IMG/VR virus record: IMGVR_UViG_3300030098_003858
Location: 1 to 44,144 of that record
Reading direction: 5' to 3' (one strand)
Length of the DNA stretch: 44,144 nt
From: a virus
Positions within the stretch are counted from its first letter, which is position 1. Every line of letters starts with the position of its first letter. This document shows positions 1-5,786 of this stretch, one piece after another. Position numbers and translations under genes: made by a program. The notes below the pieces were generated by a model. The model saw only the letters and a program-made list of their open reading frames with translations, was not told the origin of the DNA and searched no databases.

Positions 1-150
1 AGGGACAGATATGTACACGACTACAGACAACCGATATACGATCTAAATAAAACATTTCAACTGTATTGCAAAAGCCACAAGCAGTGGGAACGAGTACGAA
101 TGTTATCAACAAATAAGGGAACTATTTTCATTGTTGGTGCGTTAAAATAA
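1..150 (+). CDS. C-terminal part of a small lipoprotein-like protein (cut by window edge)
   Basis: The frame is open from base 1 to the TAA at 148-150 and matches the last 49 codons of the complete gene at 43742-43963. It differs by two amino acids (Leu for Met, Asn for Lys). It is the same locus seen through the circular join, not a paralogue. The missing start and signal sequence lie at the other end of the window. Confidence 0.85.
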   Translation, partial: RDRYVHDYRQPIYDLNKTFQLYCKSHKQWERVRMLSTNKGTIFIVGALK

Positions 151-163
151 AAAAGGATAAAAT
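134..163 (+). promoter_or_regulatory. Weak sigma70-like promoter candidate for the 173-249 RNA
   Basis: TTGGTG (134-139) and TAAAAT (158-163) are 18 bp apart. Transcription would start near 170, just before the closing stem of the structured RNA at 173. The placement is suggestive but both boxes are imperfect and the region is AT-rich, so chance is possible. Confidence 0.3.
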
Positions 164-172
164 TGGAATTTT

Positions 173-249
173 ACTTTGCTACATCTAAGAAGTTAAGCCA
201 CGCATGTAAAAGCACCGCCAATGTCTTGTTGGGCGTAGCAAAGTTTTTT
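173..249 (+). ncRNA. Structured RNA with 10-bp closing stem and T-run
   Basis: ACTTTGCTAC (173-182) pairs perfectly with GTAGCAAAGT (235-244), and the T-run 244-249 follows as at an intrinsic terminator. Inside, CGCCAA and TTGGGCG can form a second stem with one bulge. GAAGTTAAGCC at 189-199 and GCCAATG downstream resemble, in the same order, conserved strings of bacterial 5S rRNA; this may be chance. It lies between the lipoprotein-like gene and the 271 gene, so it could be a stand-alone small RNA or an attenuating leader. A near-identical copy sits in the terminal overlap. Confidence 0.5.
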
Positions 250-270
250 AAAATAAAAAAGGAGATAAAT

Positions 271-489
271 ATGGCAAAATTCAATCAACCACAACTAGAC
301 GGGGCAATCTTACGAACCAAGACTTGCAAGTATGTTGTTAACCTCTTGTGTGAGGTGTATGAAAAGTATGTTCCCGAATCAGACCAATCTATATATAGAG
401 ATGCTTATGAACATATTGTAGGTCAGCGAAACAAGGCTTTAAATACGCTACAATTAATTAAAATAGCGTTAAAGAAGGAAGGTAACTAA
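271..489 (+). CDS. Small hypothetical phage protein (72 aa)
   Basis: ATG 271 follows AAGGAG at 259-264 with ideal spacing. A longer reading from TTG 163 would run through the structured RNA and is rejected. The product is mostly helical and basic at its end, with no motif I recognise. Its TAA overlaps the next ATG by one base (TAATG), the coupling that recurs through this early arm. The first 61 bases recur at the window end. Confidence 0.75.
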   Translation: MAKFNQPQLDGAILRTKTCKYVVNLLCEVYEKYVPESDQSIYRDAYEHIVGQRNKALNTLQLIKIALKKEGN

Positions 490-701
490 TGGGAAATATC
501 ACAGAAACCATACCATACCAAAAACTAGAGCAGGAACAAGAGGAAAGAGCCATAGAGGATTGGAAGATGGAAAGCCAACCTCGGGATGTGATTATTACAG
601 TACCCTCAAAAGAAGCGTATGAGAAATTATGCTTATGGATTATTCGGGGGAGAAGGGCTAAGGCTTTAGATTTTGAAGTTGTCATTAGGGAGGAGTGGTA
701 A
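489..701 (+). CDS. Small hypothetical phage protein (70 aa)
   Basis: The start shares a base with the stop of the 271 gene. The N-terminal half is rich in Glu and Gln and likely helical. The C-terminal half has alternating hydrophobic residues (DVIITVPS, FEVVIREEW) suggesting a small alpha/beta fold. No family recognised. TAA 699-701 overlaps the next ATG. Confidence 0.7.
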   Translation: MGNITETIPYQKLEQEQEERAIEDWKMESQPRDVIITVPSKEAYEKLCLWIIRGRRAKALDFEVVIREEW

Positions 702-1030
702 TGAACGCTAACGACTTTAAAGAAATGCGAGAGGCGTATATACGAGAAACGTTTGAGTTGTCAGATACAAAGAGGATTGAGTATACCGAAGGACACTACA
801 ACGAGAACGTATTGTGGAACTTTGAGAGCATTGGAAAAACACTATCACTTACACCAATGAAGGTTCTTTCTGTATACCTACAAAAGCACACGAGTAGCGT
901 GTTTAATTATATCAAGGATGGCAGGGAGTATTCAGAATCTATTGAGGGTAGAATAAGCGATATTATTAATTATCTTATCTTGCTACTGTGCATGATACGA
1001 ACCTATAAAAAGAAAGGAGAAAAATCATGA
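701..1030 (+). CDS. Hypothetical phage protein (109 aa)
   Basis: ATG 701 is chosen because GGGAGGAG lies at 688-694 and the start overlaps the previous stop; an in-frame GTG at 695 is less likely. The product is alpha-helical, with a C-terminal Leu/Ile-rich helix followed by a Lys-rich end. Its sequence pattern resembles a structural or regulatory small protein, but I do not recognise the family. It ends in an ATGA overlap with the 1027 gene. Confidence 0.7.
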   Translation: MNANDFKEMREAYIRETFELSDTKRIEYTEGHYNENVLWNFESIGKTLSLTPMKVLSVYLQKHTSSVFNYIKDGREYSESIEGRISDIINYLILLLCMIRTYKKKGEKS

Positions 1031-1233
1031 AAGAATACTTAGGCAAAACAGTTTTGTGGAATCAAGACTATGGTGATGAACAGCCTAAAGACACTATAGT
1101 CCTTGATTCTATTTGCTACAATGGTGGTTTTGACGAATTAAACGAACCCGTTTTTTTAAACAAGGAAAAAGATAGGTATGTGACTTTAGACTACGTTAAG
1201 TCATTTATCACAAACAAAGGAGACAAACAATGA
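1027..1233 (+). CDS. Small hypothetical acidic protein (68 aa)
   Basis: ATG 1027 overlaps the previous TGA and follows AAAGGAG. The product alternates beta-type and charged stretches (GKTVLWNQDYG, DRYVTLDYVKSF), reading as a compact beta-rich domain. Function unknown. It shares the N-terminus MKEY with the next gene, which may only reflect similar start contexts. It overlaps the 1230 gene by four bases. Confidence 0.68.
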   Translation: MKEYLGKTVLWNQDYGDEQPKDTIVLDSICYNGGFDELNEPVFLNKEKDRYVTLDYVKSFITNKGDKQ

Positions 1234-1445
1234 AAGAATATACAATATATCAACTTAATTATTATGAGGATGATACAGAATATTCAAGATGGGGTGTAGA
1301 CAAAGAAGTGTTGGAGAAGCAACTTAGAGAGTGGCAATCAAAAGGTTTCTCTATAGATAATGACTCCATAGAAGAGGTTACTTTTACTAATGCAGAACAG
1401 TTGGTTGAAATGCTTAATATTATTGAGGAGGGGAGAAATGAGTAA
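1230..1445 (+). CDS. Small hypothetical acidic protein (71 aa)
   Basis: ATG 1230 follows AAAGGAG and overlaps the previous TGA. The product has an N-terminal beta-like segment (MKEYTIYQLNYYEDD) and a helical, acidic rest. No recognised family. Its 3' end overlaps the start of the basic 1438 peptide gene by eight bases. Confidence 0.68.
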   Translation: MKEYTIYQLNYYEDDTEYSRWGVDKEVLEKQLREWQSKGFSIDNDSIEEVTFTNAEQLVEMLNIIEEGRNE

Positions 1446-1551
1446 GTTCTTAAAAATAACAAAGTTAGTAACTCAGGTAATATTAGGAGATACGGCAACA
1501 AAAAAACAACCAAGAAAGAAAAGAAAGTACACGAGGAGAAAAAAGAAATGA
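1438..1551 (+). CDS. Tiny highly basic peptide (37 aa)
   Basis: ATG 1438 follows GAGGAGGGGAG and ends at TGA 1549-1551, which overlaps the next ATG (1548). The first 17 residues are hydrophobic/helical and the last 18 are mostly Lys, Arg and Pro (KKQPRKKRKYTRRKKK). Such a tail would bind nucleic acid non-specifically. The good Shine-Dalgarno and coupled overlaps on both sides support a real gene. Function unknown. Confidence 0.55.
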   Translation: MSKFLKITKLVTQVILGDTATKKQPRKKRKYTRRKKK

Positions 1552-1721
1552 ATGAGAACGAATTAATATTTGACAAATTAGCAGAGGTAATATTTCCCGA
1601 CTTAGACGAAGCACTTGATAGAGAGTCTGAACACATAATGAAGGAACATGGTATTAACCCCGAGTTAATGATAGACTTAATTGAGTCTTGGTTAACTAAA
1701 CGAGCAGAGCAGGTATCATAA
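1548..1721 (+). CDS. Small acidic helical protein (57 aa)
   Basis: ATG 1548 overlaps the preceding TGA, with GAGGAG about 14 bases upstream inside the previous gene. The product is acidic and almost fully helical, with no recognised motif. Its TAA (1719-1721) overlaps the ATG of the membrane peptide gene. The tight chain of overlaps is the main support. Confidence 0.6.
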   Translation: MNENELIFDKLAEVIFPDLDEALDRESEHIMKEHGINPELMIDLIESWLTKRAEQVS

Positions 1722-1837
1722 TGGATAACGCTCTACTCTACCTATTTTTCTTATCTATGGGTGGTATCACAATATTCATGGTATTATTATTGATTGCCTT
1801 AATGGTTTATTCAATACAAGATTGGAGGGAAAAATGA
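1721..1837 (+). CDS. Single-pass membrane peptide (38 aa)
   Basis: The product is short, with one hydrophobic span of about 24 residues (roughly 4-31) rich in Leu, Phe, Ile and Met, ending in a charged tail SIQDWREK. It probably inserts in the inner membrane. It sits within an overlapping gene string (TAATG before, ATGA after), so it is likely translated. Early phage membrane peptides can block superinfection or alter the host envelope; no specific role can be assigned. Confidence 0.58.
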   Translation: MDNALLYLFFLSMGGITIFMVLLLIALMVYSIQDWREK

Positions 1838-2172
1838 TTCTCAAAGACCCGATTACTTTTAAAGACTTGGCTATTTCTCAAGAAGAAGCTCAGTATTATT
1901 ACCTAGAAATGTTACGTTATGAAAAAATGGTAGAGCGTAGAGAGGACAAGATTAAAGAACTCAAAGCAAAAATAAAGTCATCAGACCCTAATGACTTATC
2001 AAGATTTTTATGCTGGCATTGTGGAGATGAATTAATATGGGGTGGTGATCATGATATTCAAGAGGTTTATCTTGATGGAGACAATGAAGGTATCGCATCC
2101 AACTTTTCTTGCTCTAATTATGATTGCCACACCTATGTTGAGGTCTACCATTATTATGAAGAAGAGGAGTAG
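1834..2172 (+). CDS. Zinc-ribbon protein (112 aa)
   Basis: ATG 1834 is chosen over an in-frame TTG at 1822 because it overlaps the previous TGA and follows GGAGGGA at 1823-1829. The N-terminal half is a charged helix/coiled coil (about 15-50). The C-terminal half has C60-x2-C63 and C93-x4-C98, a likely zinc-binding site, and ends in a run of Glu. Phage zinc ribbons often bind nucleic acid or host transcription proteins. Specific target unknown. Confidence 0.75.
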   Translation: MILKDPITFKDLAISQEEAQYYYLEMLRYEKMVERREDKIKELKAKIKSSDPNDLSRFLCWHCGDELIWGGDHDIQEVYLDGDNEGIASNFSCSNYDCHTYVEVYHYYEEEE

Positions 2173-2174
2173 CT

Positions 2175-2459
2175 ATGGTAATGTATACCCACGACCACAA
2201 AACGCCGTTAGAGGCTAAAATATTGCTATTGTTGGGCATGTGTGGTGCAAGGGCTAGCGAGTTTAGTTATCATTATTGGGGTGATAACAGAACATTGAGA
2301 TGGAAACAAGGTAAAAGGATCAATAAAGAGGTTAGGGATTATGTGAAAATGGTTTTTGTTGGAGAACATAACCAAGTTCTGAAATTCGCTGAATTTATGT
2401 ATCGAGACCGATCTCACAAGCGATGTTATCGATATATTATTTCTCCTCTAAAAAATTAA
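2175..2459 (+). CDS. Hypothetical basic protein (94 aa)
   Basis: ATG 2175 follows GAGGAG at the end of the previous gene by suitable spacing; a second ATG lies at 2181. The product is basic, with His, Arg and Tyr clusters near the C-terminus (YRDRSHKRCYRYI). It could be a small winged-helix-like protein (helices plus RWKQGKRI wing-like segment), but this is a guess. It closes the gene string, and a promoter candidate follows at 2463. Confidence 0.65.
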   Translation: MVMYTHDHKTPLEAKILLLLGMCGARASEFSYHYWGDNRTLRWKQGKRINKEVRDYVKMVFVGEHNQVLKFAEFMYRDRSHKRCYRYIISPLKN

Positions 2460-2462
2460 TTT

Positions 2463-2491
2463 GGAACTTTTTGAAACTTGGTGCGTATAAG
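2463..2491 (+). promoter_or_regulatory. GGAACT-type promoter (copy A)
   Basis: GGAACT (2463-2468), a 17-bp spacer and TATAAG (2486-2491) within the longer string TAATTTGGAACTTTT. It lies in the only gap between the 2175 and 2538 genes. GCG precedes the -10, as at copies at 39134 and 40669. The -35 box differs from TTGACA and resembles ECF-type GGAACT, while the -10 is sigma70-like. Confidence 0.6.
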
Positions 2492-2498
2492 AGTAAAC

Positions 2499-2517
2499 GG
2501 CACATAAAAAAAGTGCC
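2499..2517 (+). other. Leader hairpin at the start of the 2538 transcript
   Basis: GGCAC (2499-2503) pairs with GTGCC (2513-2517) around a loop of nine A/T bases. It lies at the predicted 5' end of the transcript from the promoter at 2463, where a stem could protect the message. No T-run follows, so it is not a terminator. Confidence 0.45.
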
Positions 2518-2537
2518 ACAAAAAAAAAGGAATAACA

Positions 2538-2831
2538 ATGGACAAACAACTAGAAAGTATATTAAATAAAGCACCTAGTTTACGGTATCAGCTCGACAGT
2601 CTTAGATACGACTCAGTAGCAAACTACATTGAAGACTTAGAGTGGGAATTGTATTGGTTTGATGAAGAGGGGTGCGTTGAGGAGGCAAAGGAGACATTCG
2701 ACTTGGTTAAGTTGAGGGCCAATGTAAGTAAGTATACTTTGATGGGTGCTAAAAGAACATATGAAAATGTTAAGAAAGAATACGCAGAGTTAAAAAATCA
2801 TTTAAGGTATGTTAAAAAATACAAATCGTAA
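2538..2831 (+). CDS. Hypothetical helical protein (97 aa)
   Basis: ATG 2538 follows AAAAAGGAAT. It is the first gene after promoter copy A and is followed by a strong stem-loop, so it may form a small unit with partial read-through. The product is nearly all helix with many charged residues, including a coiled-coil-like C-terminus (about 60-97). No family recognised. Confidence 0.7.
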   Translation: MDKQLESILNKAPSLRYQLDSLRYDSVANYIEDLEWELYWFDEEGCVEEAKETFDLVKLRANVSKYTLMGAKRTYENVKKEYAELKNHLRYVKKYKS

Positions 2832-2841
2832 CATAAACAAC

Positions 2842-2861
2842 GGGGTGGGGCAACCCGCCCC
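2842..2861 (+). other. GC-rich hairpin with GNRA tetraloop
   Basis: GGGGTGGG (2842-2849) pairs with CCCGCCCC (2854-2861) across the loop GCAA: eight pairs, one of them G-U. It lies directly after the 2538 gene and just before the AAAAAAGGAG ribosome site of the 2883 gene. No T-run follows on the plus strand, so it is more likely an RNA-stability or processing element than a clean terminator. Confidence 0.55.
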
Positions 2862-2882
2862 TATAAAAAAGGAGTTATTAAG

Positions 2883-3221
2883 ATGGAATATTTTTATGAA
2901 TGGCATTGGGAAACAATATATAATTTACATATTGGCGAAGATGGATTAGAACTTTGGAATACAGAAGATTTTGATTTTGCAGATTCTCTTTCTGAATTAT
3001 TTGGTAAAAGAGTTAATGTAAAAGAAATTGTTGGTGCTATCAATAATGATACCCACAGAATTACAATTCAAAAATGGAAAGATGATGGTGATGATTTATT
3101 TACGCTTCTTGACTATGCTAACGTTCAAAAAGATGGCACAATAATAATACCAAAAGATTTTGGAAGATTACCTAAAAAATATAGAATTGAATTAGAGCAG
3201 TTTTTAAAAGGAGATGTGTAA
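2883..3221 (+). CDS. Hypothetical acidic protein (112 aa)
   Basis: ATG 2883 follows AAGGAG. The product is acidic and looks alpha/beta, with aromatic residues near the start (MEYFYEWHWETIYN). A central stretch RITIQKWKDDGDD and a terminal helix are visible but do not place it in a family. Its TAA overlaps the next ATG at 3221. Confidence 0.7.
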   Translation: MEYFYEWHWETIYNLHIGEDGLELWNTEDFDFADSLSELFGKRVNVKEIVGAINNDTHRITIQKWKDDGDDLFTLLDYANVQKDGTIIIPKDFGRLPKKYRIELEQFLKGDV

Positions 3222-3400
3222 TGAATATAAATAAAATAAAATTAAGCAAAGAAGTAGAGGAGACGCTCAAGTCTTGCAGGGAAGCCACTCCCTCCTATGA
3301 ACGTTCAGAAGATGGAGGTGACTTGATTAATCAAGGATGGATAGAGGCTTTAGAGTATGTGTTAAATCAAATCAACACGATTGATAAAGGGGGTAAGTAA
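3221..3400 (+). CDS. Small hypothetical protein (59 aa)
   Basis: ATG 3221 overlaps the previous stop (TAATG) and its TAA at 3398-3400 overlaps the next ATG. AAAAGGAG lies eleven bases upstream. The product starts with a Lys/Ile helix, has a Ser/Glu/Gly middle (YERSEDGGD) and ends in a second helix. The coupled junctions and ribosome site support it. Function unknown. Confidence 0.65.
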   Translation: MNINKIKLSKEVEETLKSCREATPSYERSEDGGDLINQGWIEALEYVLNQINTIDKGGK

Positions 3401-3588
3401 TGAAAATAAAAAATAAAAAATACAAATTTTCTTTTTCATCGCCATTAAATAATTGGCCTTATGGAAGTGGAGATGTATTGGAAAACAAGCAATACCTACA
3501 AGACCGAAGGGAATTGTTAAAGGAGCACGGCAATGGTTGGTGGTGGGAGGAAAGTCCCAAAGAACAATTTAGGAGGAAGACAAATTAA
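3400..3588 (+). CDS. Small basic hypothetical protein (62 aa)
   Basis: ATG 3400 overlaps the previous TAA. The product is basic with an aromatic segment near the end (NGWWWEESPKEQ). Its last codons overlap the Shine-Dalgarno and degenerate start of the methyltransferase remnant. No family recognised. Confidence 0.62.
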   Translation: MKIKNKKYKFSFSSPLNNWPYGSGDVLENKQYLQDRRELLKEHGNGWWWEESPKEQFRRKTN

Positions 3589-3817
3589 AGCACTAGAATT
3601 ATTTGCAGGCTCTTGCACCCTATCCAAGACAGCAAGAGAGTATGGGCACGAGGCTTACACCGTTGATATTCACGGGTATAATGATATAGATCTACAACAG
3701 ACATTCTCTACCTTACTCCGGAGAAGACATCATTTAAACCTGATGTGGTGTGGGCCTCACCCCCCTGCGTTGTTGTCCCTGAAAATCGTTCAAGATTTTA
3801 ATGGTATATCTAATTGA
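3584..3817 (+). pseudogene. Remnant of a C5-cytosine DNA methyltransferase
   Basis: From 3584 the frame reads ALELFAGSCTLSKTAREYGH, the SAM-binding motif I of phage C5-cytosine methyltransferases. Near 3700 the reading must move to the other frame to continue as FKPDVVWASPPC (codons ending at 3768), the motif IV with the catalytic Cys. The start codon position after AGGAGG (3571-3576) holds ATT instead of ATG. After motif IV both frames stop (3801, 3817), so the target-recognition half is missing. This is therefore a fragment with a lost start, a one-base frameshift and a deletion. An HNH endonuclease gene follows directly. A sequencing error could explain the frameshift but not the missing C-terminal half. 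Confidence 0.82.
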
Positions 3818-3841
3818 TAATGAATAACTTAAGGAGTAGTT

Positions 3842-4369
3842 ATGAAGTTAAAGAGATGTAGTAGGTGTAAATCAGAAAAACCAAAAAGTGAGTTTTATCG
3901 CAACAGAAAAAAACCTGACGGCAGGCAAAATTGCTGTATTGTGTGTCAAAAATATTATCACAACTCTGAGTGGTATGTTAAGAATCGGGAGAAGAGAATC
4001 AGAGACACAAGAGAAAGGAAGGCTAGGTTGCAATTAGAAAATTATGAAAAAATATTATATCTATACTTCGCTAAGGGGTGTGTGGATTGTGGTGCAAAAG
4101 ACCATAGGATTTTAGAGTTCGACCATGTGAGAGGAACCAAGAGAAAGTTCGGAAGGACAGAGGGTGTATCGTACATGGTTCGTAATGGTTATAAGTGGAG
4201 CACGATTAAAAGAGAGATTGAGAAATGTGAGGTGCGGTGTAGGAACTGCCACAAGATTAAAACGTATAAAGATTATGATTATTATAAAAATATTCAGACA
4301 ATGATAAAAGAATATGAAACTAATTTGGAACTTATAGATGACAAGAATCGTTATAAGTGTACAATATGA
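3842..4369 (+). CDS. HNH endonuclease with N-terminal zinc knuckle
   Basis: The protein cuts DNA as a probable homing or mobile endonuclease. Residues C6-x2-C9 and C31/C32-x2-C35 form an N-terminal zinc site. The HNH core follows: C80-x2-C83, then FDH (D94-H95, the catalytic His), and C133-x2-C136-H137. ATG 3842 follows AAGGAG. It sits right behind the broken methyltransferase, an arrangement expected if a mobile HNH gene inserted and the neighbour decayed. It ends in an ATGA overlap with the next gene. Confidence 0.9.
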   Translation: MKLKRCSRCKSEKPKSEFYRNRKKPDGRQNCCIVCQKYYHNSEWYVKNREKRIRDTRERKARLQLENYEKILYLYFAKGCVDCGAKDHRILEFDHVRGTKRKFGRTEGVSYMVRNGYKWSTIKREIEKCEVRCRNCHKIKTYKDYDYYKNIQTMIKEYETNLELIDDKNRYKCTI

Positions 4370-4569
4370 AAACAACAATAAATAGAGGGCTTCAAGAATC
4401 ACTTAAGATTAGGTATGAGTATCATGGCCACAATGGAGAACGGCATGTTACGGTACCAATCATGTATGACCCTGATACGGGTATTACATATGATATTGGA
4501 GACATATATGACATAGAAGGAGACGGCGATGTTCACTGTTTTGAGCAAGTTAAAGTACAACATCAATAA
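4366..4569 (+). CDS. Small hypothetical protein (67 aa)
   Basis: ATG 4366 overlaps the HNH stop; an in-frame GTG at 4357 is less likely. The product is acidic, beta-rich by appearance, with repeated Asp-Ile-Gly steps (YDIGDIYDIEGDGD). Family unknown. TAATTTGGAACTT at 4321-4333, inside the HNH end, matches the upstream half of the promoter family, but its -10 is 19 bp away and would start the RNA at this ATG. Confidence 0.6.
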   Translation: MKTTINRGLQESLKIRYEYHGHNGERHVTVPIMYDPDTGITYDIGDIYDIEGDGDVHCFEQVKVQHQ

Positions 4570-4756
4570 AGACATAACTCACGTAGAAGAATGCTGGGAT
4601 GACAACCCCGACAATGATTACTACTATGCAGAGATATGTGGATTAAAACGGGCCCTAGAGCATGTCTTAAGAGCGGAAGCGGGAGAACTTACCGAACTAG
4701 ACAAGTGGGCCACCAAACAAGAAGGAAAGGAAAATTATGAACTTACAAGTAGGTGA
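4529..4756 (+). CDS. Small acidic hypothetical protein (75 aa)
   Basis: ATG 4529 lies inside the 4366 gene and follows AAGGAG at 4517-4522, which decides the start. It overlaps the 4366 gene by 41 bases in another frame. The product has an N-terminal beta/basic part and an acidic helical rest. No known motif. It overlaps the start of the 4737 gene by 20 bases. Confidence 0.62.
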   Translation: MFTVLSKLKYNINKDITHVEECWDDNPDNDYYYAEICGLKRALEHVLRAEAGELTELDKWATKQEGKENYELTSR

Positions 4757-4940
4757 GGTACAGAATATTACTATACATGGCGTATCGTCAGTATCTGTAG
4801 AAGACTCTAACCCATTAGAGTCCCCCATGAACAAAAACAATAAATACTACAGAACGATGGTAGTGAGAACAGAGGATGGGCAATACATAGAAATTACCTT
4901 ATTCTCAAGAGATTACGAACTATTGAGGTACAAAAAATAA
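4737..4940 (+). CDS. Small hypothetical beta-rich protein (67 aa)
   Basis: ATG 4737 follows GAAGGAAAGG. The product alternates hydrophobic and polar residues (VQNITIHGVSSVSVED, GQYIEITLF) and likely folds as a small beta barrel or sheet. It is the last gene before the structured RNA at 4948. Function unknown. Confidence 0.66.
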   Translation: MNLQVGEVQNITIHGVSSVSVEDSNPLESPMNKNNKYYRTMVVRTEDGQYIEITLFSRDYELLRYKK

Positions 4941-4947
4941 ATACCAC

Positions 4948-5037
4948 GCAGGGTGGACTAATGGTCAGGTTTTTATTCTATTCCGTTTTACCTGACTAGC
5001 CTATGACTACACATCTCAGTCTGCCCTGCATTTTTTT
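4948..5037 (+). ncRNA. Branched structured RNA ending in a T-run
   Basis: The 5' strand 4948-4959 (GCAGGGTGGACT) pairs with 5018-5029 (AGTCTGCCCTGC) over 12 pairs, two of them G-U, and is followed by a seven-T run (5031-5037). Inside, GGTCAGGT (4963-4970) pairs with ACCTGACT (4990-4997) over a T-rich 19-nt loop, leaving about 20 bases between this hairpin and the closing strand. There is no T-arm, so it is not a tRNA despite a D-arm-like start. It fills the gap between the 4737 gene and the Cas4-like nuclease, so it may be a small RNA, a leader/attenuator of the nuclease, or both. Confidence 0.6.
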
Positions 5038-5057
5038 CACATACCAAGGAAAATTAC

Positions 5058-5786
5058 ATGATTGACATACAAGCAATATATCACAAGTGGCTTCGCAAGA
5101 ATAATGACCTTCACTATAAGAAACGATATGATGGGCACGAGAAATGGTTTCATGGGTCTGCTTCAGGTATGTGTATGAGAAAACATTATTTTCAGCATAT
5201 TGCCGGAGTTAAACCAAAAGAGATTAAGGAAGATACATTACGGTTGTTTCGACTAGGAGACTTGGTACATGGAGATATTCAAGAAGCATTAATAGAGTAT
5301 GCCAGCTTACACGGGTCACAAATACTTATAGAGCGAGAGATACAACTTCCAGAGGTAAACGTAAGAGGATTTTTAGATGTTATTATTGTGGAGGACAACG
5401 CCCTCTACGATATTAAAACATGCAACGCTTGGAAATGGAAGGGCCTATTTGGAAGAACACCTGATGCCAACCCACCAGAAAATTATTATTTACAGCTAGG
5501 AACATACGGCTGGTGGTATGAAAAAGAATATGGGAACAAACTAAAAAAGTTAGCGTTATTGTATTATAACAAAGACAATTCAAGAATGAAAGAAAAGATT
5601 ATAAGGACATCTTACATCGATAGAGCAAAAGAATATTGGCTAGATGTGAATAAAAGATTTGAAAAAGGAAATCCACCAATAGAATTGGGAGTTGCTCCGG
5701 TGTACAAGTGGGAATGTAACCCAAAGTACTGCAACTTTTATGAAATATGTGGTGGAGGCTTAAAAGAAAAAGGAGATGATCTATGA
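5058..5786 (+). CDS. Cas4/RecB-like PD-(D/E)XK exonuclease with Fe-S cluster
   Basis: The protein probably resects DNA ends in replication or recombination. The order of motifs fits Cas4/AddB-type nucleases: C39, then H71 in GDLVHGD, D107 in GFLDVII, YDIK (D118-x-K120) and QhxxY (Q146-Y150). Three more Cys (C220, C225, C231) with C39 can bind a 4Fe-4S cluster. Length (242 aa) fits the family. The start at 5058 has an AAGGA site and follows the structured RNA. It is coupled to the 5783 gene by ATGA. No CRISPR array or other Cas gene is present, so a phage recombination role is more likely than adaptation. Confidence 0.88.
   Translation: MIDIQAIYHKWLRKNNDLHYKKRYDGHEKWFHGSASGMCMRKHYFQHIAGVKPKEIKEDTLRLFRLGDLVHGDIQEALIEYASLHGSQILIEREIQLPEVNVRGFLDVIIVEDNALYDIKTCNAWKWKGLFGRTPDANPPENYYLQLGTYGWWYEKEYGNKLKKLALLYYNKDNSRMKEKIIRTSYIDRAKEYWLDVNKRFEKGNPPIELGVAPVYKWECNPKYCNFYEICGGGLKEKGDDL

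Larger units (their letters stand above)
1..331. repeat. Left copy of the terminal overlap of a circular map
   Basis: These 331 bases are repeated at 43814-44144 with three substitutions (61 c/a, 114 t/a, 330 g/a). They hold the end of a small lipoprotein-like gene, a structured RNA and the start of the 271 gene. The repeat begins and ends inside genes, which fits a circular or circularly permuted molecule cut at an arbitrary place better than a functional direct terminal repeat. The unit length would be 43,813 bp. Confidence 0.93.

Noticed and set aside
163-270. Upstream extension of the 271 gene from TTG
   Set aside because: It would run through the structured RNA and its T-run, and there is an ideal AAGGAG before ATG 271.
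4327-4357. Another GGAACT promoter within the HNH end
   Set aside because: The upstream string matches well, but the -10 is 19 bp away, lies in coding sequence and would start RNA at the next ATG. Not counted in the family.
4948-5037. tRNA or tRNA-like gene
   Set aside because: The start looks like an acceptor and D-arm, but there is no T-arm or anticodon arm of correct size, and the loop is 19 bases. Kept as an unclassified RNA.
5058-5786. CRISPR adaptation gene
   Set aside because: The Cas4-like nuclease has no repeat array, Cas1 or Cas2 nearby. A recombination function is the simpler reading.
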